A stretch of DNA of 64,000 nucleotides from Podocnemis expansa (Eukaryota; Chordata; Testudines; Podocnemididae), in contig ML681998.1 of the NCBI GenBank assembly GCA_007922195.1, positions 13,229,762 to 13,293,761 on the forward strand, given 5' to 3'. The notes under the pieces are model-generated. The model saw only the letters and a list, made by a program, of their open reading frames with translations, did no database searches and was not told the DNA's origin. A program made the translations under genes and the position numbers. Positions 1 to 10,628 of this stretch are shown piece after piece (the first letter of the stretch is position 1; each line of letters opens with the position of its first letter).

Positions 1-495
1 AGCAGCTTGCCTTCTCTAACATAAGTACTTAGCAACATGGCAGCAGGTGGTGGTGGTGCGGCTTATAATGGTACTGTCTCCCAAAGAGTTCATTCCACAG
101 TCTAGGATGGCTGCGGAAAAAAGAACTGTCTCTGCCCAGGTGATCTTTACCCTTATTTTGGAGAGTTTAAATGTCTCTAGGGACTGTTACTGTTGACCCC
201 AGTCTTCATCCCAGAACTTTAAATGTTTTTTTAGATATCCTGGGTGCAGAGCATGGACTGCCTTGAAGATAAAGACTGAGACCTTGAACTTGATTTGCAG
301 GTATGTAGGAAACCAACACAAACATCAGAGGCCGGGTATGATGTGTTCACAACTGCCAGTGCTGCTGAGGAGATATGGTGCAGCATTCTGAACTAGCTGG
401 CATTTCCTAAGCACCAAAGGCTTCACGTGCAGGTCTCCTAAACTGCTGAAGTGCTGCTGTTTGATGTCTCTGTTCTGAAGTTAAAGGGACTTCAG
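1..495 (+). repeat. Possible old L2-like LINE 3' region
   Basis: The stretch has wording I associate with L2-type LINE 3' ends of amniotes: a phrase about 260-300 of the kind 'actgccttgaagataaag', then 'gaccttgaacttgat', and a 'gatgtgttcac' block near 338-350. No open frame survives. The family call rests on recall of this block order, not on an alignment, so it could be another ancient LINE or unique sequence. Sequence from 496 to 867 holds nothing I recognise. Confidence 0.3.
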
Positions 496-867
496 CACAC
501 TCCAGGTTGCAACACTGGTGCAGCAGAGGAAAGGTGACAAAGGAATTAATACATCAGAAATTTCCTGCATTCCCCAGCTTGAGGTGCAAGTTCCATTTTC
601 ATGGTAAGATTTTCAAAATGCTCAAAAGAATAAGTGTAAAGTAGCAGTAATCTGTGAAACTTTCATCCTTATATGGTAAAAGAGGGTTCATCAGTGCACA
701 GAAAAAAAGACAAGTAAATTCATATTTACATGTCCCAGTTATGTGACCCAGTTGGGAGGGGGCTCGTTGAGAGATGAAGGATAAGCTGCCTTTAGGCATA
801 TTTGCAGGTGCCCTTTTGACACAATTCCTTTCCACAAACAGAGCAGTGAATACAGTTTTGCTGACAC

Positions 868-985
868 ACAGCTTCTTGAAAACAAAAAAAAAAATCTGGT
901 GGGACTTTTAAAGACTAACTGATTTATTTATCGCATGAGCTTTTGTTGGGGAAAATCGCACTTCATCAGACTCCTTAAGATATGA
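868..985 (-). repeat. Penelope-like element (PLE) tail fragment
   Basis: This is the reverse complement of the PLE 3' tail seen intact near 46080-46241: an A-rich run, 'gggacttttaaagactaac', 'atttatttatcgcatgagc' and a diverged 'cacttcatcaga' block. It is 5'-truncated and has no coding part. The flanks show no clear target-site duplication. Sequence from 986 to 1319 holds no feature I can identify. Confidence 0.6.
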
Positions 986-1384
986 GTTCCTAGCACCAGT
1001 GATGAGAATTCATTTGCCTTATTCAAATATGTGTTGGTAAATATTTCTCATGTTGTTTATCCTGATCTAATCACAATTTTGATCTTGCAGTTGATTTGCA
1101 AAACGGCATCCACAGCATGCATAGTTTCTAGACAACCATGCTGGGAACAGGGGAAGGAGCATTGATTCAGTATTGACCTGAAGGCATTGGTGCATCATCC
1201 GGGGCCTGCTCCAAAGTTCAGTGAAGACAGAAATTCCCATTGACTTCCATGCGCCTTAGATCAGGGCCACTAACAGCCACCATGGATTTTCAGGAACAAA
1301 TCATACCCCCCCATAGTTTGATTTACCTCTTTGACAGGTGAACTGGTTTCATGGATGGTCAATGCAATGGGAATAATATACCTG

Positions 1385-2226
1385 AGCTATGTTCACACAC
1401 AAAGTGCTTCTTTCAAAACAAGCTGTTTCAAAACAAGCTGTTTCGAACTAAAGCCTTCTTTCAAAACACCTTATTTCGAAACAAAAAAAAAAAGTTTTCA
1501 AAATAAGGGAAAAGGAGGTCCAGTGTGACATGCTATTTCAAAATAGGATAGAGGAGGGGGAGGGAGGATCTGTGCTGGCCCCGAGGCCCCACCCCTGGGA
1601 TTCCCCTGCCCTCCCTCCTGCCAGGTGCAGGGGGGCATCCTCTGCCCCCCCCGCAGTCCTTGCCCGGTGCAGGGGGGCTTCCTCCACCCCCCTGTGGCGG
1701 GTGCCCGGGGCGGGGGGGGGGGTGCCCCGCCGGGGGGCCCGGGAGCCCCCCCGGGGCCCGCCCCCCCCCCCGGGGGGGGGGGGGGAGGAAACCTTCCACA
1801 CCTGGGAGGGGCTGAGGCTCCCATCCCCCCCTGCTCCCAGCAAGGGGAAGGGGAGGGAAGCCAGCTGGGGCACCCTCCAACCCCCTGCACCCCACTCAGC
1901 ACCCTGACCAGGGTGTTGATCCCTGGCCAGGGTGCTGGGGGGGGTGGGCCAGGGTGCTATGCACCCTTGGAGGAAGGTACTTGTTATTTCAAAACACTCT
2001 TCGTTTCGGAATAACATGTCCAAACGGCTTATTTCGAAACCACTGGTTTTGAAATAACCCTCCTTTCGAAAGCAAAGTGGGTTTAAGCTGTTTCGAAAGG
2101 AGGGCTCTTGTTTCGAAATAAGGAGCTCCCTCCTTTCGAAACAAGAAAACGTGTTTCGGACATAGGGACTTTTATTTCAAAACAACCAGTGTTGTTTCGA
2201 AATAAAAGCCCTGTGTGGACATACCC
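1385..2226. mobile_element. Harbinger-type MITE D (842 bp)
   Basis: The ends are AGCTATGTTCACAC on the left and GTGTGGACATACCC on the right, matching the Harbinger ends elsewhere in the window. They are flanked by a 3-bp duplication CTG (1382-1384 and 2227-2229). Both arms are packed with TTTCGAAA-type palindromes. The core (about 1530-1985) is GC-rich, has no coding potential I trust, and ends in a 'cagggtgctatgcaccc' block resembling the Myb-side end of element A. It has no transposase, so it would depend on an autonomous partner. Confidence 0.75.
1685..1792. other. G/C homopolymer stretch, suspected assembly or base-calling artefact
   Basis: Runs of 7 to 14 G or C alternate without normal divergence, for example around 1708-1718 and 1760-1785. 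The pattern resembles the corrupted stretch at 11326-11450, which interrupts a transposase frame. The four long proline/glycine-rich frames over 1498-2023 arise from this composition and are not genes. Confidence 0.5.
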
Positions 2227-2706
2227 CTGGATGTCAGAAAGGCTTTTGATACAGTCCCACAAGACACTTTAATGATCAAGCTGGTGAAATATATGGTTGG
2301 TGGAACTATCTTTGAGTGGATAGATAACTGTTAAACAAGAGCAAACAAAGAGTGACAGAGAGGGCAGGAGAAGAAGCAGTGCATTCAAACTACAGACTTA
2401 GATTAAATTTTAGGAAAAACATCTTAACTATAAGAACAATAGGACAATGGAAAAAATTGCCTAGGGAGATTGTGGAAGCTCCTTCAATGGAAGTTTTCAT
2501 AAAAAGGCTGAATAGTCATCTGTCTTGGATGGTTTAGACTTACCAAATCCTGCATTTTGGCAAAGTCTTAGACTAGATGACCCTTGTGATCCCTTCTAAC
2601 CCACTGGCACTGTGAATCTTCCCAGGAAGAATCTTTCTCTTTCTGTTGGGGTTCCTTTCTAGTTTTTCTTAGGCTTAGACCTGACCCATAGCTGATGACA
2701 GTCAGC

Positions 2707-3864
2707 CAGTGGTTAAAGTATAATTTGGTGGGCCTCAGAAACCTCCTAATCAGTGGGCCCCCTTCCCATATTGTTCGGATCCCCTTCCCACATGTGTGGG
2801 CCCCAGCCCAGGAGGGATGAGGGCATGGGATGTGGAGGTATGGAGCAGGGGAAGGAGGTGGTGATGTTGAAGGGGTGGCTGGGGGCAGGAGCAGGAGATG
2901 GGGGCAGTGAAAGGGAAGGTGGGAGCCAGGAGGTGTCAGGGTAGTAAAGGGGGGGCATGGGCAGGAGATTGGGAAGAGAAGGGTGTATGGTGGCAGGAGG
3001 TGGGGATGTTGAAGGGGGCAGGGGCAAGAGATGGGGCAGAGAAAGGGTGGATGATGGCAGGAGGTGGGGGGCTGGGCAGGGGAAGGAGGTGGTGCAGAGA
3101 AGGGTTGGAGCAGGGGAGCTGGGGGGGCTGGGGCTATATTGGAAGGGTACACTGGGCCACTCACCCAGCCAGCTCCCTTCTGCGGCTGTAGGGAGCTGGG
3201 GGATCCCAATCAGAGCTGGCCCACAGGAAAGAGTCCACTCTGCTGCTGCTCACTCCAGCCTCAGCCCCAGCCCCAGCCCTGGTATATCTTGCCACCTCAG
3301 GGTCTGCACTGCGGAGCTGGAGCAGCCTCACTCCCACACTCCCAGCTCCAGCCCTGGCCCAGCTTGCTGTGTGGGGCCTGCGGAGCCAGAGTAGCCTCAG
3401 CCCACTGCTCCTGGCTCCAGAGGCGGCTGCAGGCCCAGCTCTCACTTCTCCTCCAGCTCAGGCCCACCCCCAGGGTCCCTTACCTGGCCACTGGAGCCAA
3501 GTGGCCACCCCATGGGCTGCTCCTACTGCCTTAAGCCAGCTCTGGCTGAGCATGCTCAGTCAGAGCATGCTGAGGGTAGGAGTTTTAAAAGCTCCCAGCC
3601 TGGAGGAAGCTCGCTGCAGGCCAGAAGACTGTGTCTTCCAGCCAGCGGACAGTTTCCTTCAGGCTGGAAACTTTTAAAACTTCGCAGGAGTAGTAAGGTG
3701 GAATGCACCTTAACGTTGTGTTCTGGCTGCTGCTTCTATTTTATGGGTCCCAGAACACTGCATTCCAGTGTGTTCCTCTAGTTTTGGGGGGCCCTGAAAT
3801 GCTGGCCCCCAAAAACAGGGGCCCCCAGAACAGCATTCCAGTGCATACCACCACTTTAACCCCT
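2707..3864. mobile_element. Non-autonomous hAT-type element E1 (1158 bp)
   Basis: The left end CAGTGGTTAAAGT and right end ACTTTAACCCCTG are inverted repeats. They are flanked by a perfect 8-bp duplication CAGTCAGC (2699-2706 and 3865-3872), the hAT hallmark. The core is GC-rich with repeated 'gggcccc' and 'gcattc' blocks. A shorter relative lies at 57136-57834. The frames across the core (2568-3209, 2957-3394, 3064-3534) lack any domain and reflect composition. It has no transposase. Confidence 0.85.
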
Positions 3865-3879
3865 GCAGTCAGCCCAATG

Positions 3880-5391
3880 TGAAATAAGAACATCATTTAC
3901 TGGCAATTACAAGCCAGTGAGCCAAACTTCAGAACCAGATGGATTAGTTGAAACTGGAGTAAAGAACAGAATTATAAGATATGTAGATGAACATGAATTG
4001 CTGGGAAACAGTCAACATGGCTTTTGTAAAGGGAAATCATGACTTACCAATCTATTAGAATTCTTTGAGGGGATTTAACAAACAGGTGGACAAGAGTGAT
4101 GCAGTGGATATAAGGTACATAGACTTTCAGAAAGTCTTTTACAAGGTCACCAGAGGCTCTTAAGCAAAGCAAGCAGCCATGAGATCAGAAGGGACATCTT
4201 CTCATGGATCAGTAACTGGTTAAAAGATAGGAAACAAAGTATAGAAATAAATGGTCGGTTCAGGTTTTAGAATGAAAAGGGGTAAATATTGGTGTCCCTC
4301 AAAGGTCTGTACTGGAACATACTGTTCAAAATACTCACAAACAATCTGGAAAAGACGGTAAACTGTGTGGTGCAAAATCTGCAGATGAACAAAATTATTC
4401 AAGATAGTTAAATCCAGAGCAGGCTGTAAAGAGTTAAAAAGGGATCTCACAAAACTGAGAGACTGGGCAATAAAATAGCAGATGAAATTCAATGTTGATG
4501 AATGCAAAGTAATGCACATTGTAAAACATAATCCCAACTGTACATACAAATGATGGGATCAGAATTAGCTATTACCACTCAAGAAAGAGATCTTGGAGTC
4601 ATTATGGGTAGTTCTCTGAAAACATCTGCTCAGTGTGCAATGGTAGTCAAAAAGGTTAACAGAATGTTAGGAATCATTAGGAAGAGGATAGGTAAGAAGA
4701 CAGAAAATATTATATTGCCTTTTTATACATCCATGGTACATCTATTGTCAATACTGCATGCAGCTCTGGTTACCCCATCTCAATAAAACAATATAATGGA
4801 ATTGGGAAAGGTACAGAGAAGGGCAACAAAAATGATTAGGAGTATGGAATAGTTTCTGTGTGAAAAGAGAGTAAAAAGACTGGGACTTTTCTGCTTGGAA
4901 AGAGAGATCTAAGGGACAAAATGATAGAGATCGATATAATCTTGACTGGTGTGTAGAAAGTGAATAAGGAAATTTTATTTATAACTTTACATATCAAAGG
5001 AACTAGGAGGTCACCAGATGAAATTAATAGGCAGTTGGTTTAAAACTCACACAAAAAATATTTCTTCACACAATGCACAGTCAACCTGTGGAACTCTTTG
5101 ACAGGAGATGTTAAGGCCAAAACTATAACTATGTTCAGAAAAGAACTAGCTAAGGTCATGGAGGATAAGTCCATCCATGGCAATTAGCCAGGATTGGCAG
5201 GGATGCAACACTATGATCTGACCATCCCTAGCCTTTGTTTGCCAGAAGCTGCAGGTGGATGACAGGGGGTGGATCACTTGATGATTGCCTGTTCTGTTCA
5301 CCCCCCACCCCCAGAGCACCTGGTATTGGCCACAGCTGGAAGAAGGGATATTGAGCTAGAAGGACCATTGGTCTGACTCCATATAGCTATT
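3880..5391 (+). pseudogene. Old CR1 LINE, 5'-truncated, many stops
   Basis: Reverse-transcriptase pieces follow CR1 order: GNYKPVSQT near 3905, NSQHGFCKGKS near 4010, DAVDIRYIDFQKVF near 4100, then SNWLKDR near 4210. A later stretch (about 4550-4786) reads ERDLGVIMGSSLKTSAQCAMVV, matching the ORF2 C-terminal part. The 3' UTR ends near 5391 with 'accattggtctgactcc'. Frameshifts and stops occur throughout. It belongs to an older subfamily than the copy at 48.6-51.8 kb, judged by divergence and a different 3' UTR. Confidence 0.75.
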
Positions 5392-5632
5392 TTCATGTAC
5401 TTAGAAAACAATGGCTCCCCTCACCTTCTAAGAAGGTAGCTGTGTGACACATATAGTAAGCACTGCATAGAAAAAACCCTGATGCCAAGTTTCAGAGCCT
5501 AGGTCAATTGACTCAGGCTCACAAAGCTCAGGCCGCAGCACTCAGAATAGCAGTGCAGATGTTCCCAGCAAAAAAACCAAGGAGTCATGTGGCACTTAAA
5601 GACTAAGAGATTTATTTGTCGCATGAGCTCAT

Positions 5633-5928
5633 GCCCACATATCTGCACAATAGATACCATCACAGGTCCTAATAAAGCCAGCTACTCCATCAAAGGCTCA
5701 TTACCTGCTCATCTGCTAATGTGATCTATGCTATCATGTGCCAGAAATGCCCCAACACATTATACATTGGACAAACAGGACGATCCCTCCACAAAAGAAT
5801 AAATGAACACAGAACTGACATCAGAAATCACAAAACAAAAAAAACAGTTGCTGAGCACTTCCATCTTTCTAATCACTCACTAAATGATTTGTTAACGACT
5901 TTACTCGGAGATTTGACTGGGACATCAA
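5633..5928 (+). pseudogene. Penelope-like GIY-YIG endonuclease fragment
   Basis: The frame from 5721 reads VIYAIMCQKC, LYIGQTGRSL and then INEHRTDI. This is the GIY-YIG endonuclease pattern at the C-terminus of Penelope-like proteins: the (Y)AI strand, a Cys pair, YIG, the arginine and the EHR helix. The endonuclease nicks target DNA for reverse transcription. A one-base loss near 5702 breaks the frame upstream, where a CPHIC segment belongs. The reverse-transcriptase part is absent. The frame ends where Harbinger A inserted, and the coding continuation is seen after 10011 with in-frame stops. It is inactive. Confidence 0.75.
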
Positions 5929-6271
5929 GGGTATGTCCACATGACTCTTTTATTTTGAATCAACACTGGTTGTTTTGAAACAAAAAAGCCGTATGTCCAC
6001 ACGACGTTTTCCTATTTCAAAATGATGGAGCCTGTTGTTTCGAAACAAGAGCCGTCATTTCAAAACAGCTTAAACCACTTTCATTGCGAAATGACAGTTA
6101 TTTCTAAACGAGTCGTTTTGAAATAACGCTGTTTGGACGTGTTATTTCAAAACAACGCTTGTTTCGAAATAACGGTGCTGACCTTCTTCCCAGGGTGCAC
6201 AGCACCCAAAGGAAGCAGGAAATGCTGTCCCACGCCCATGCCTGCCAGCGTGCCCACAGCCCTGATAAGGC

Positions 6272-8261
6272 ATGGCAGCATGTGGCTCCACTGCCCCGGG
6301 GGGTGACGTCGTACCCCCATCTGGACTGCTGAGGATGTTCAGTGCCTCCTCAGCATCTGGAGGAGGGAGGACATCCTGTCTCGGTTCTGGGCTAGCCACT
6401 GGAATGGAACATATATGCGGACATTGCCGCAGAGCTGTCCGCACAGGGCCACGAGCGCACCACGGAGCAGGTGTGCTTGAAAATAAAGGCCATCAGGCAG
6501 GACCACGCCCGGACCAAGGAGGCACGGGAGCTCCAGGAGGCAGGTAGCACTGCTACCTGCCCTTTCTATGACAAGCTCCATGCCTTCCTGGGGCCAGAGT
6601 CCAGTGGCCTGTGAACACTGGCCAGCGCCCGAGCTCATCCTCCGGCCCTGAGGCAGTGGACACTGAATCTGAGGTGTCCCTGGATGTCAGGCAGCCTCCT
6701 CCCGCATGGCCACCAGCAGCAGAGGCCGCACCAGGGACCTCCGAGCTGTTCCCTGCCCCACAGGAGGAGGAGACCAGCGTGGAGGAGCAAGGGCTTGAGA
6801 CCATCCCGGCCCCTGGGGAGTCCGAGCCCGACATAGGGACATCGTGCAGGACCTCTGGAGCCCCTGTGGGGGAGTCTTCCTCTCTCGCAGAAGCACGCGG
6901 GGCTGGGCCTGTCCAGGTCATGGGCAGTGAGGGGGTACAGGACCGGGCACTGGGGCAGCTAGGGCATGAGGTTGGTGGGTGCAGAGGCCCTTCTAGGGGC
7001 ACGAGTACCCGAGAAACATTTGGCAACAGGGTCACAGGCCCCTGTGTGCCTGGGGTTAGTTAACAGGGGCTGGGTGTCAAAGATGCAGCCGCATCTTGGG
7101 CAGGGTGGAGAGCGTGCAGGCCACATCACTGGCAAGTGGCCTTGGGAGACTCCCTAGACCAAGGCGTGGGTGAGTTGAGCTCACCATTGTGGGCACCACT
7201 AGCATGTGTGCCTCCAGGGTATGGTTACCAGATGTCAGGCAAAAGGAAAACATGGTCTCCTTTTTATCTTCGTGGTCTTCTTTTTATCTTCACATTCTCT
7301 GTCTGGCAGGCATTTTAAAATACAGTATTTTGTCAGGCTTATTACTTATAGGGGTTGAAGTATCCTGGAATGCCATAGAATACTTATTTTTAAGGGAAAG
7401 TGTTCCAGGGCCCCCTAAAAACCGAAGAACATTACATTCATACTACATTTTCTCCCATGTGTCCTCCAATGTCCTCCTTTTCATACTTCCTTGTCCTCCT
7501 TTCTAGGCTTTGGGATCTGGTAGCCCTACCCCAGGGCAATGTCCCACAGGATCCTGAGTCCTGCTGACAGTCAAGGCAGAGGTGTGTGTTGCAGACAGGC
7601 TGCACACAGACAAGGCCAGCAGGCAGCAGGGGCCAACTGTGTTTTATGCTTCCCTCTGGCAGGTCACCCAGCTGCCCACCATGCACCACCACCGAGCCCA
7701 CGTGGCAGCCCAAGACCACTGCGGAGGAGGAGGAGGGCCCCCCGGATGTGCGGGGAGATCCTGGAGAGCCTCGACGAGCTGGGCCAGTGGACAGAGGCAT
7801 CGACCCACACATGGCACCAAGACCAAGCCAGGCGGCTGGACTCTGCCCTCTGCCTGCTGCAACAGGCGGTGGCCGCAAATGACCATGTGGGCGCCGCATT
7901 GGAGTGGCAGCTGCAGGCCATGGAGCACCTCAGTGACCGCCTGCCCATCGTGGTCGAGGACTTGGCAGGCAGTGTCAGCCAGCTGGTGGAGCGCATGGCC
8001 CCGCCAGCTGCTGCAGGAAGTCCTCCGCCTGGCCTTCCCCGGAGGCGACCCTGGACCCGGGGTGGCCGTGGGCAGGGGGGGGACACCACCATTCCCGGAC
8101 CTCCCCACAGGTCCTGCCTAAGAACTCCCCTCCCAACCAGACTCCCCCACCCCCTTCCCCATTTTCCCCCTTCCAAGTTGCAGGCCCTCCCCGCAGACTC
8201 CCCCTTCCAAGTTGCAGGCCCTCCCCCCCCCAGACTCCCCCCTCATTTCCCCATCCCCTAA
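6272..8261 (+). pseudogene. Harbinger A Myb/SANT-like DNA-binding protein, broken
   Basis: This is the second Harbinger protein, thought to bind element ends and assist transposase. Exon 1 starts at ATG 6272 (MAACGS) and carries the Myb-like block EDVQCLLSIWRREDILSRF; after a one-base shift near 6410 it continues as IAAELSAQGHERTTEQV and CPFYDKLHAFLGPESSG. Two frameshifts (about 6325 and 6410) and a TGA near 6612 break it. Exon 2 (7663-8261) follows a clean acceptor 'tccctctggcag' and encodes a charged, leucine-rich helical segment (EILESLDELGQW) suited to dimerisation. The exon 1 donor is lost: position 6871 is G where copy B has GTGAGT and copy C has GTAAGT. Phase-1 joining still matches copies B and C. 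Confidence 0.75.
7220..7528. mobile_element. Small hAT-type MITE inside the Harbinger A intron
   Basis: Terminal inverted repeats are TATGGTTACCAGAT on the left and ATCTGGTAGCCCTA on the right. The flanks are CTCCAGGG (7212-7219) and CCCCAGGG (7529-7536), an 8-bp duplication with one mismatch. The AT-rich core is noncoding. The insert lies between exon 1 and exon 2 of the Myb-like gene, so it came after A. Copies B and C lack it. Confidence 0.65.
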
Positions 8262-8434
8262 CCCTCCCCAGCCCTTCCCTGCCCCAACCCCTGTTTTGTT
8301 AAATAAATAGTTTTACACACATATTTTTGGTTGTGAGTGGTTTTATTTGGGGTAGTTCACAGTACTGGTGGATGGGTGGGGGCTGACTGGGAGCAAGGGG
8401 GAGAGGGTGGTGTGGAGCAGGGCAGGCCTGGCCC
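8262..8434. terminator. Convergent 3' end region of Harbinger A
   Basis: The gap lies between the Myb-like stop and the transposase stop. It has AATAAA on the plus strand about 8300-8306 for the Myb-like gene. A TTTATT on the plus strand near 8342 would be the polyadenylation signal of the minus-strand transposase. The C-rich run just before it is probably the decayed exon 2 tail. Confidence 0.5.
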
Positions 8435-9684
8435 TCAGAGTTCCTCCATGGCAAAGGTGTTCATCAGTGCGTCCCAAACTGTCACAGCTCTCTGTGACGG
8501 CTGCTCCCATGCGAGCATAGGTCTGGGTTGCTTGTAGTCCCCAGCAAGGAGTTGTGCCTCAGCTTCCCATGCAGCAGGAACAGTCTCACCCCCACACCTC
8601 ACAGAAGTTGTGCAGGGCCATGCACGCGCTGATGACCTGAGGTATTGTCTTCTCTGCAAGGTGGAGGCGAGTAAGGAGGCACCTCCAGCATGCCTTCAGG
8701 TGGCCAAATGCCCACTCGACCACCTGGCAGCAGCGGCTCAGCCAGCGGTTAAAAAGCTGCCGGCGGGAATCAAGGGGCCCTCTGTAAGGCCGCATGAGCC
8801 ATGGGCAGAGGGGATAGGCGGCATCTGCAACAATGAGGATGGGCACTGCTACTCTGCCATCATTGATGTTATGTGGGGGGGAAGAAGGTGCCCGCCTCCA
8901 TGCCCTGGTACAGGACAGAGTTACGGAGGACCCTGGCATCATGGGCCCTCCCTGGCCATTCCACGTAACAGTTTTGAAAAATGCCCCGGTGGTCCACAAT
9001 GGCCTGCAGGATGATAGAGTAGTATCCCTTCCGATTTCTGTACTCTGTGGCTCTGTGCTCTGGGGGCATGCACGGGGATGTGTGTCGTGTCCAGGATCCC
9101 GGCACAATTGGGAAAGCCCAGTGCAGCCATGCCGACAATGGTGTCCTGCAGCTCCCCTTGTGTGACCAGGCATCACAGCAGGGTCCTGTTGATGGCCCTG
9201 GTGACCTCCAATAGAATGTTCCCAGTGGTGGACCTCCCGACGCCAAACAGGTGTGCCACAGACCTGTGCGATTCCGGAGTGGCCATCTTTCACAGAGCGA
9301 TGGCCACTCTTTTCTCCACAGGGATAGCAGGTCTCATGGTAGTGTCCCTTCAGTGCAGCAGCAGGGCGAGTTCTGCGACAAGGAGGTTGAAAGTGGCCCT
9401 GCTCATGCAGAAATTCCTCCGCCACTGGTCCCCCCACTCCAGGTTCAGAGCACTACCCGCTCCCACCAGTCTGGGCTGGTCTCCCGGGCCCAGACCTGGC
9501 AAGGCGCAGAAGGGGGCAGGAGAAGTAGCTCTGCTCTGCGGCCCAGATGTATGATAGCCTGGGGCACAGCCAGGGCACCATCAGGGTCTGCAAGCAGAGT
9601 ATTCCACATCAGCAGGACACTCTGCAGGCGGGCAGAGGGTCTCTTTGCTGCACGGCGCTGGCTAGGCAGCCGGGCAGAGTCCAT
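8435..9684 (-). pseudogene. PIF/Harbinger DDE transposase, element A, frameshifted
   Basis: This is a nuclease of the HARBI1-like DDE_Tnp_4 type that cuts element ends and inserts at 3-bp sites. It starts at ATG 9684 (MDSARLPSQRRAAK) and keeps the VWARETSPDWWERV block. After shifts the catalytic blocks appear in different frames: ILDTTHIPVHAP (first Asp) about 9060-9090, ADAAYPL (second Asp) about 8810, and VEWAFGHLKACWRCLL (Glu) about 8700. The C-terminus ends at 8435 (MNTFAMEEL). At least three frame changes make it dead. The promoter side is the right end of the element, at 10007. Confidence 0.85.
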
Positions 9685-10628
9685 GTCTGTGTTTCATAGT
9701 GCACGGCTAACCAGAATGGACAGGGAAGTGAGGTTGGTGCCACCTTTTATAGGATTGGCTGGCAACATGGCTGCCGACATGGCCCAGGGAGGGGGCCATG
9801 TTGCCACACTTCCCAGGGTGCCCGTCCCCTAAAGCAAAATAGCAAGTCCTGTGTTTGGACATGCTATTTCGATTCCAGCTTTTCCCTTATTTTGAACTGA
9901 TTTTTGGTTATTTCAAATTAACTCAGTTCGAAATAAGGGCTTTATTTCAAAACGACTTGTTTCAAAATAATTTATTTTGAAACAATGCCCTGCGTGTGGA
10001 CATAGCCCAAGACTTCAAAGAGAAATAGCTGACCTGGAATTAATATGCAATTAAATTGTGCAAAAGCAGGATTATATCAAGACTATGGTTTCTTTTCCCA
10101 TTAAAAAAGGTAATTTTGACTTCAACCTTCCCAGGGTTTGAACCTAACAGCTGCTCTGATTTGCTGTTACTGTATGACCTGATTCTATGTTTTATACTCC
10201 CTTGCATTTATTTTCATCCATTCTGTAAGTTTGCTCATCTTCAAAGCATCTGACGAAGTGGGATTTTCTTCCATGAAAGCTCATGCAACAAATAACTCTA
10301 TTAGGCTATGTCTACACGCAGCCCGTTATTTCAAAATAACCTATTCCGAAACAAGTTATTGTGAAATAAGAACGTTATTGCAAAACAAGCAGAAGTGAAA
10401 TAAGGACAAAACTAGGTGAAATAAGGGGACAAGCTGGAAACGAAATAGCATGTCCACACAGTGGACTTGCTATTTCACTGCAGGGGCAGGGCACCATGGG
10501 AGGTGTGGCAACATGGCTGCCTCCCCGGGCCATGTCAGCGGCCATGTTGGTAGCCAATCCTATAAAAGGCCGGCCCCAACTTCACTTCCCTGTCTGTTCT
10601 GTCTAGCAGGACTCTGCCAGCAACAGAG

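Larger units (their letters stand above)
1320..2625 (+). pseudogene. Old CR1 LINE fragment, split by a MITE
   Basis: Two blocks (about 1320-1384 and 2227-2625) belong to one CR1 copy. Joined across the MITE, the frame reads NAMGIIYLDVRKAFDTVP, matching the CR1 reverse-transcriptase motif ([13 protein letters not shown] in the better copy at 50.7 kb). The second block jumps to the ORF2 C-terminus: NFRKNIL, then KLPREIVEAPSMEVF ending in a stop at about 2537, followed by the CR1 3' UTR signature 'gactagatgaccc'. The reverse-transcriptase core between these parts is deleted. The copy is inactive and much diverged from the 48.6-51.8 kb copy. Confidence 0.75.
5929..10007 (-). mobile_element. PIF/Harbinger transposon A (4079 bp), decayed
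   Basis: The ends are GGGTATGTCCACA and TGTGGACATAGCC, flanked by a 3-bp duplication CAA (5926-5928 and 10008-10010). The empty site can be read from the PLE copy at 45.8 kb. Subterminal arms carry TTTCGAAA and TTATTTC palindromes. Inside are a minus-strand transposase (8435-9684) and a plus-strand two-exon Myb-like gene (6272-8261), convergent on a short AT-rich gap with polyadenylation signals. Both genes are frameshifted. A 309-bp hAT-type insert sits in the Myb intron. Confidence 0.9.

Noticed and set aside
1498..2023. Several overlapping proline/glycine-rich open frames of 120-161 codons
   Set aside because: They occur on both strands across a G/C-homopolymer stretch and show no domain, so they reflect composition or artefact.
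2568..3534. Frames of 93-213 codons rich in Pro, Ser and Gly
   Set aside because: They lie across the CR1 edge and the GC-rich core of hAT element E1, with no motif and no consistent start context.
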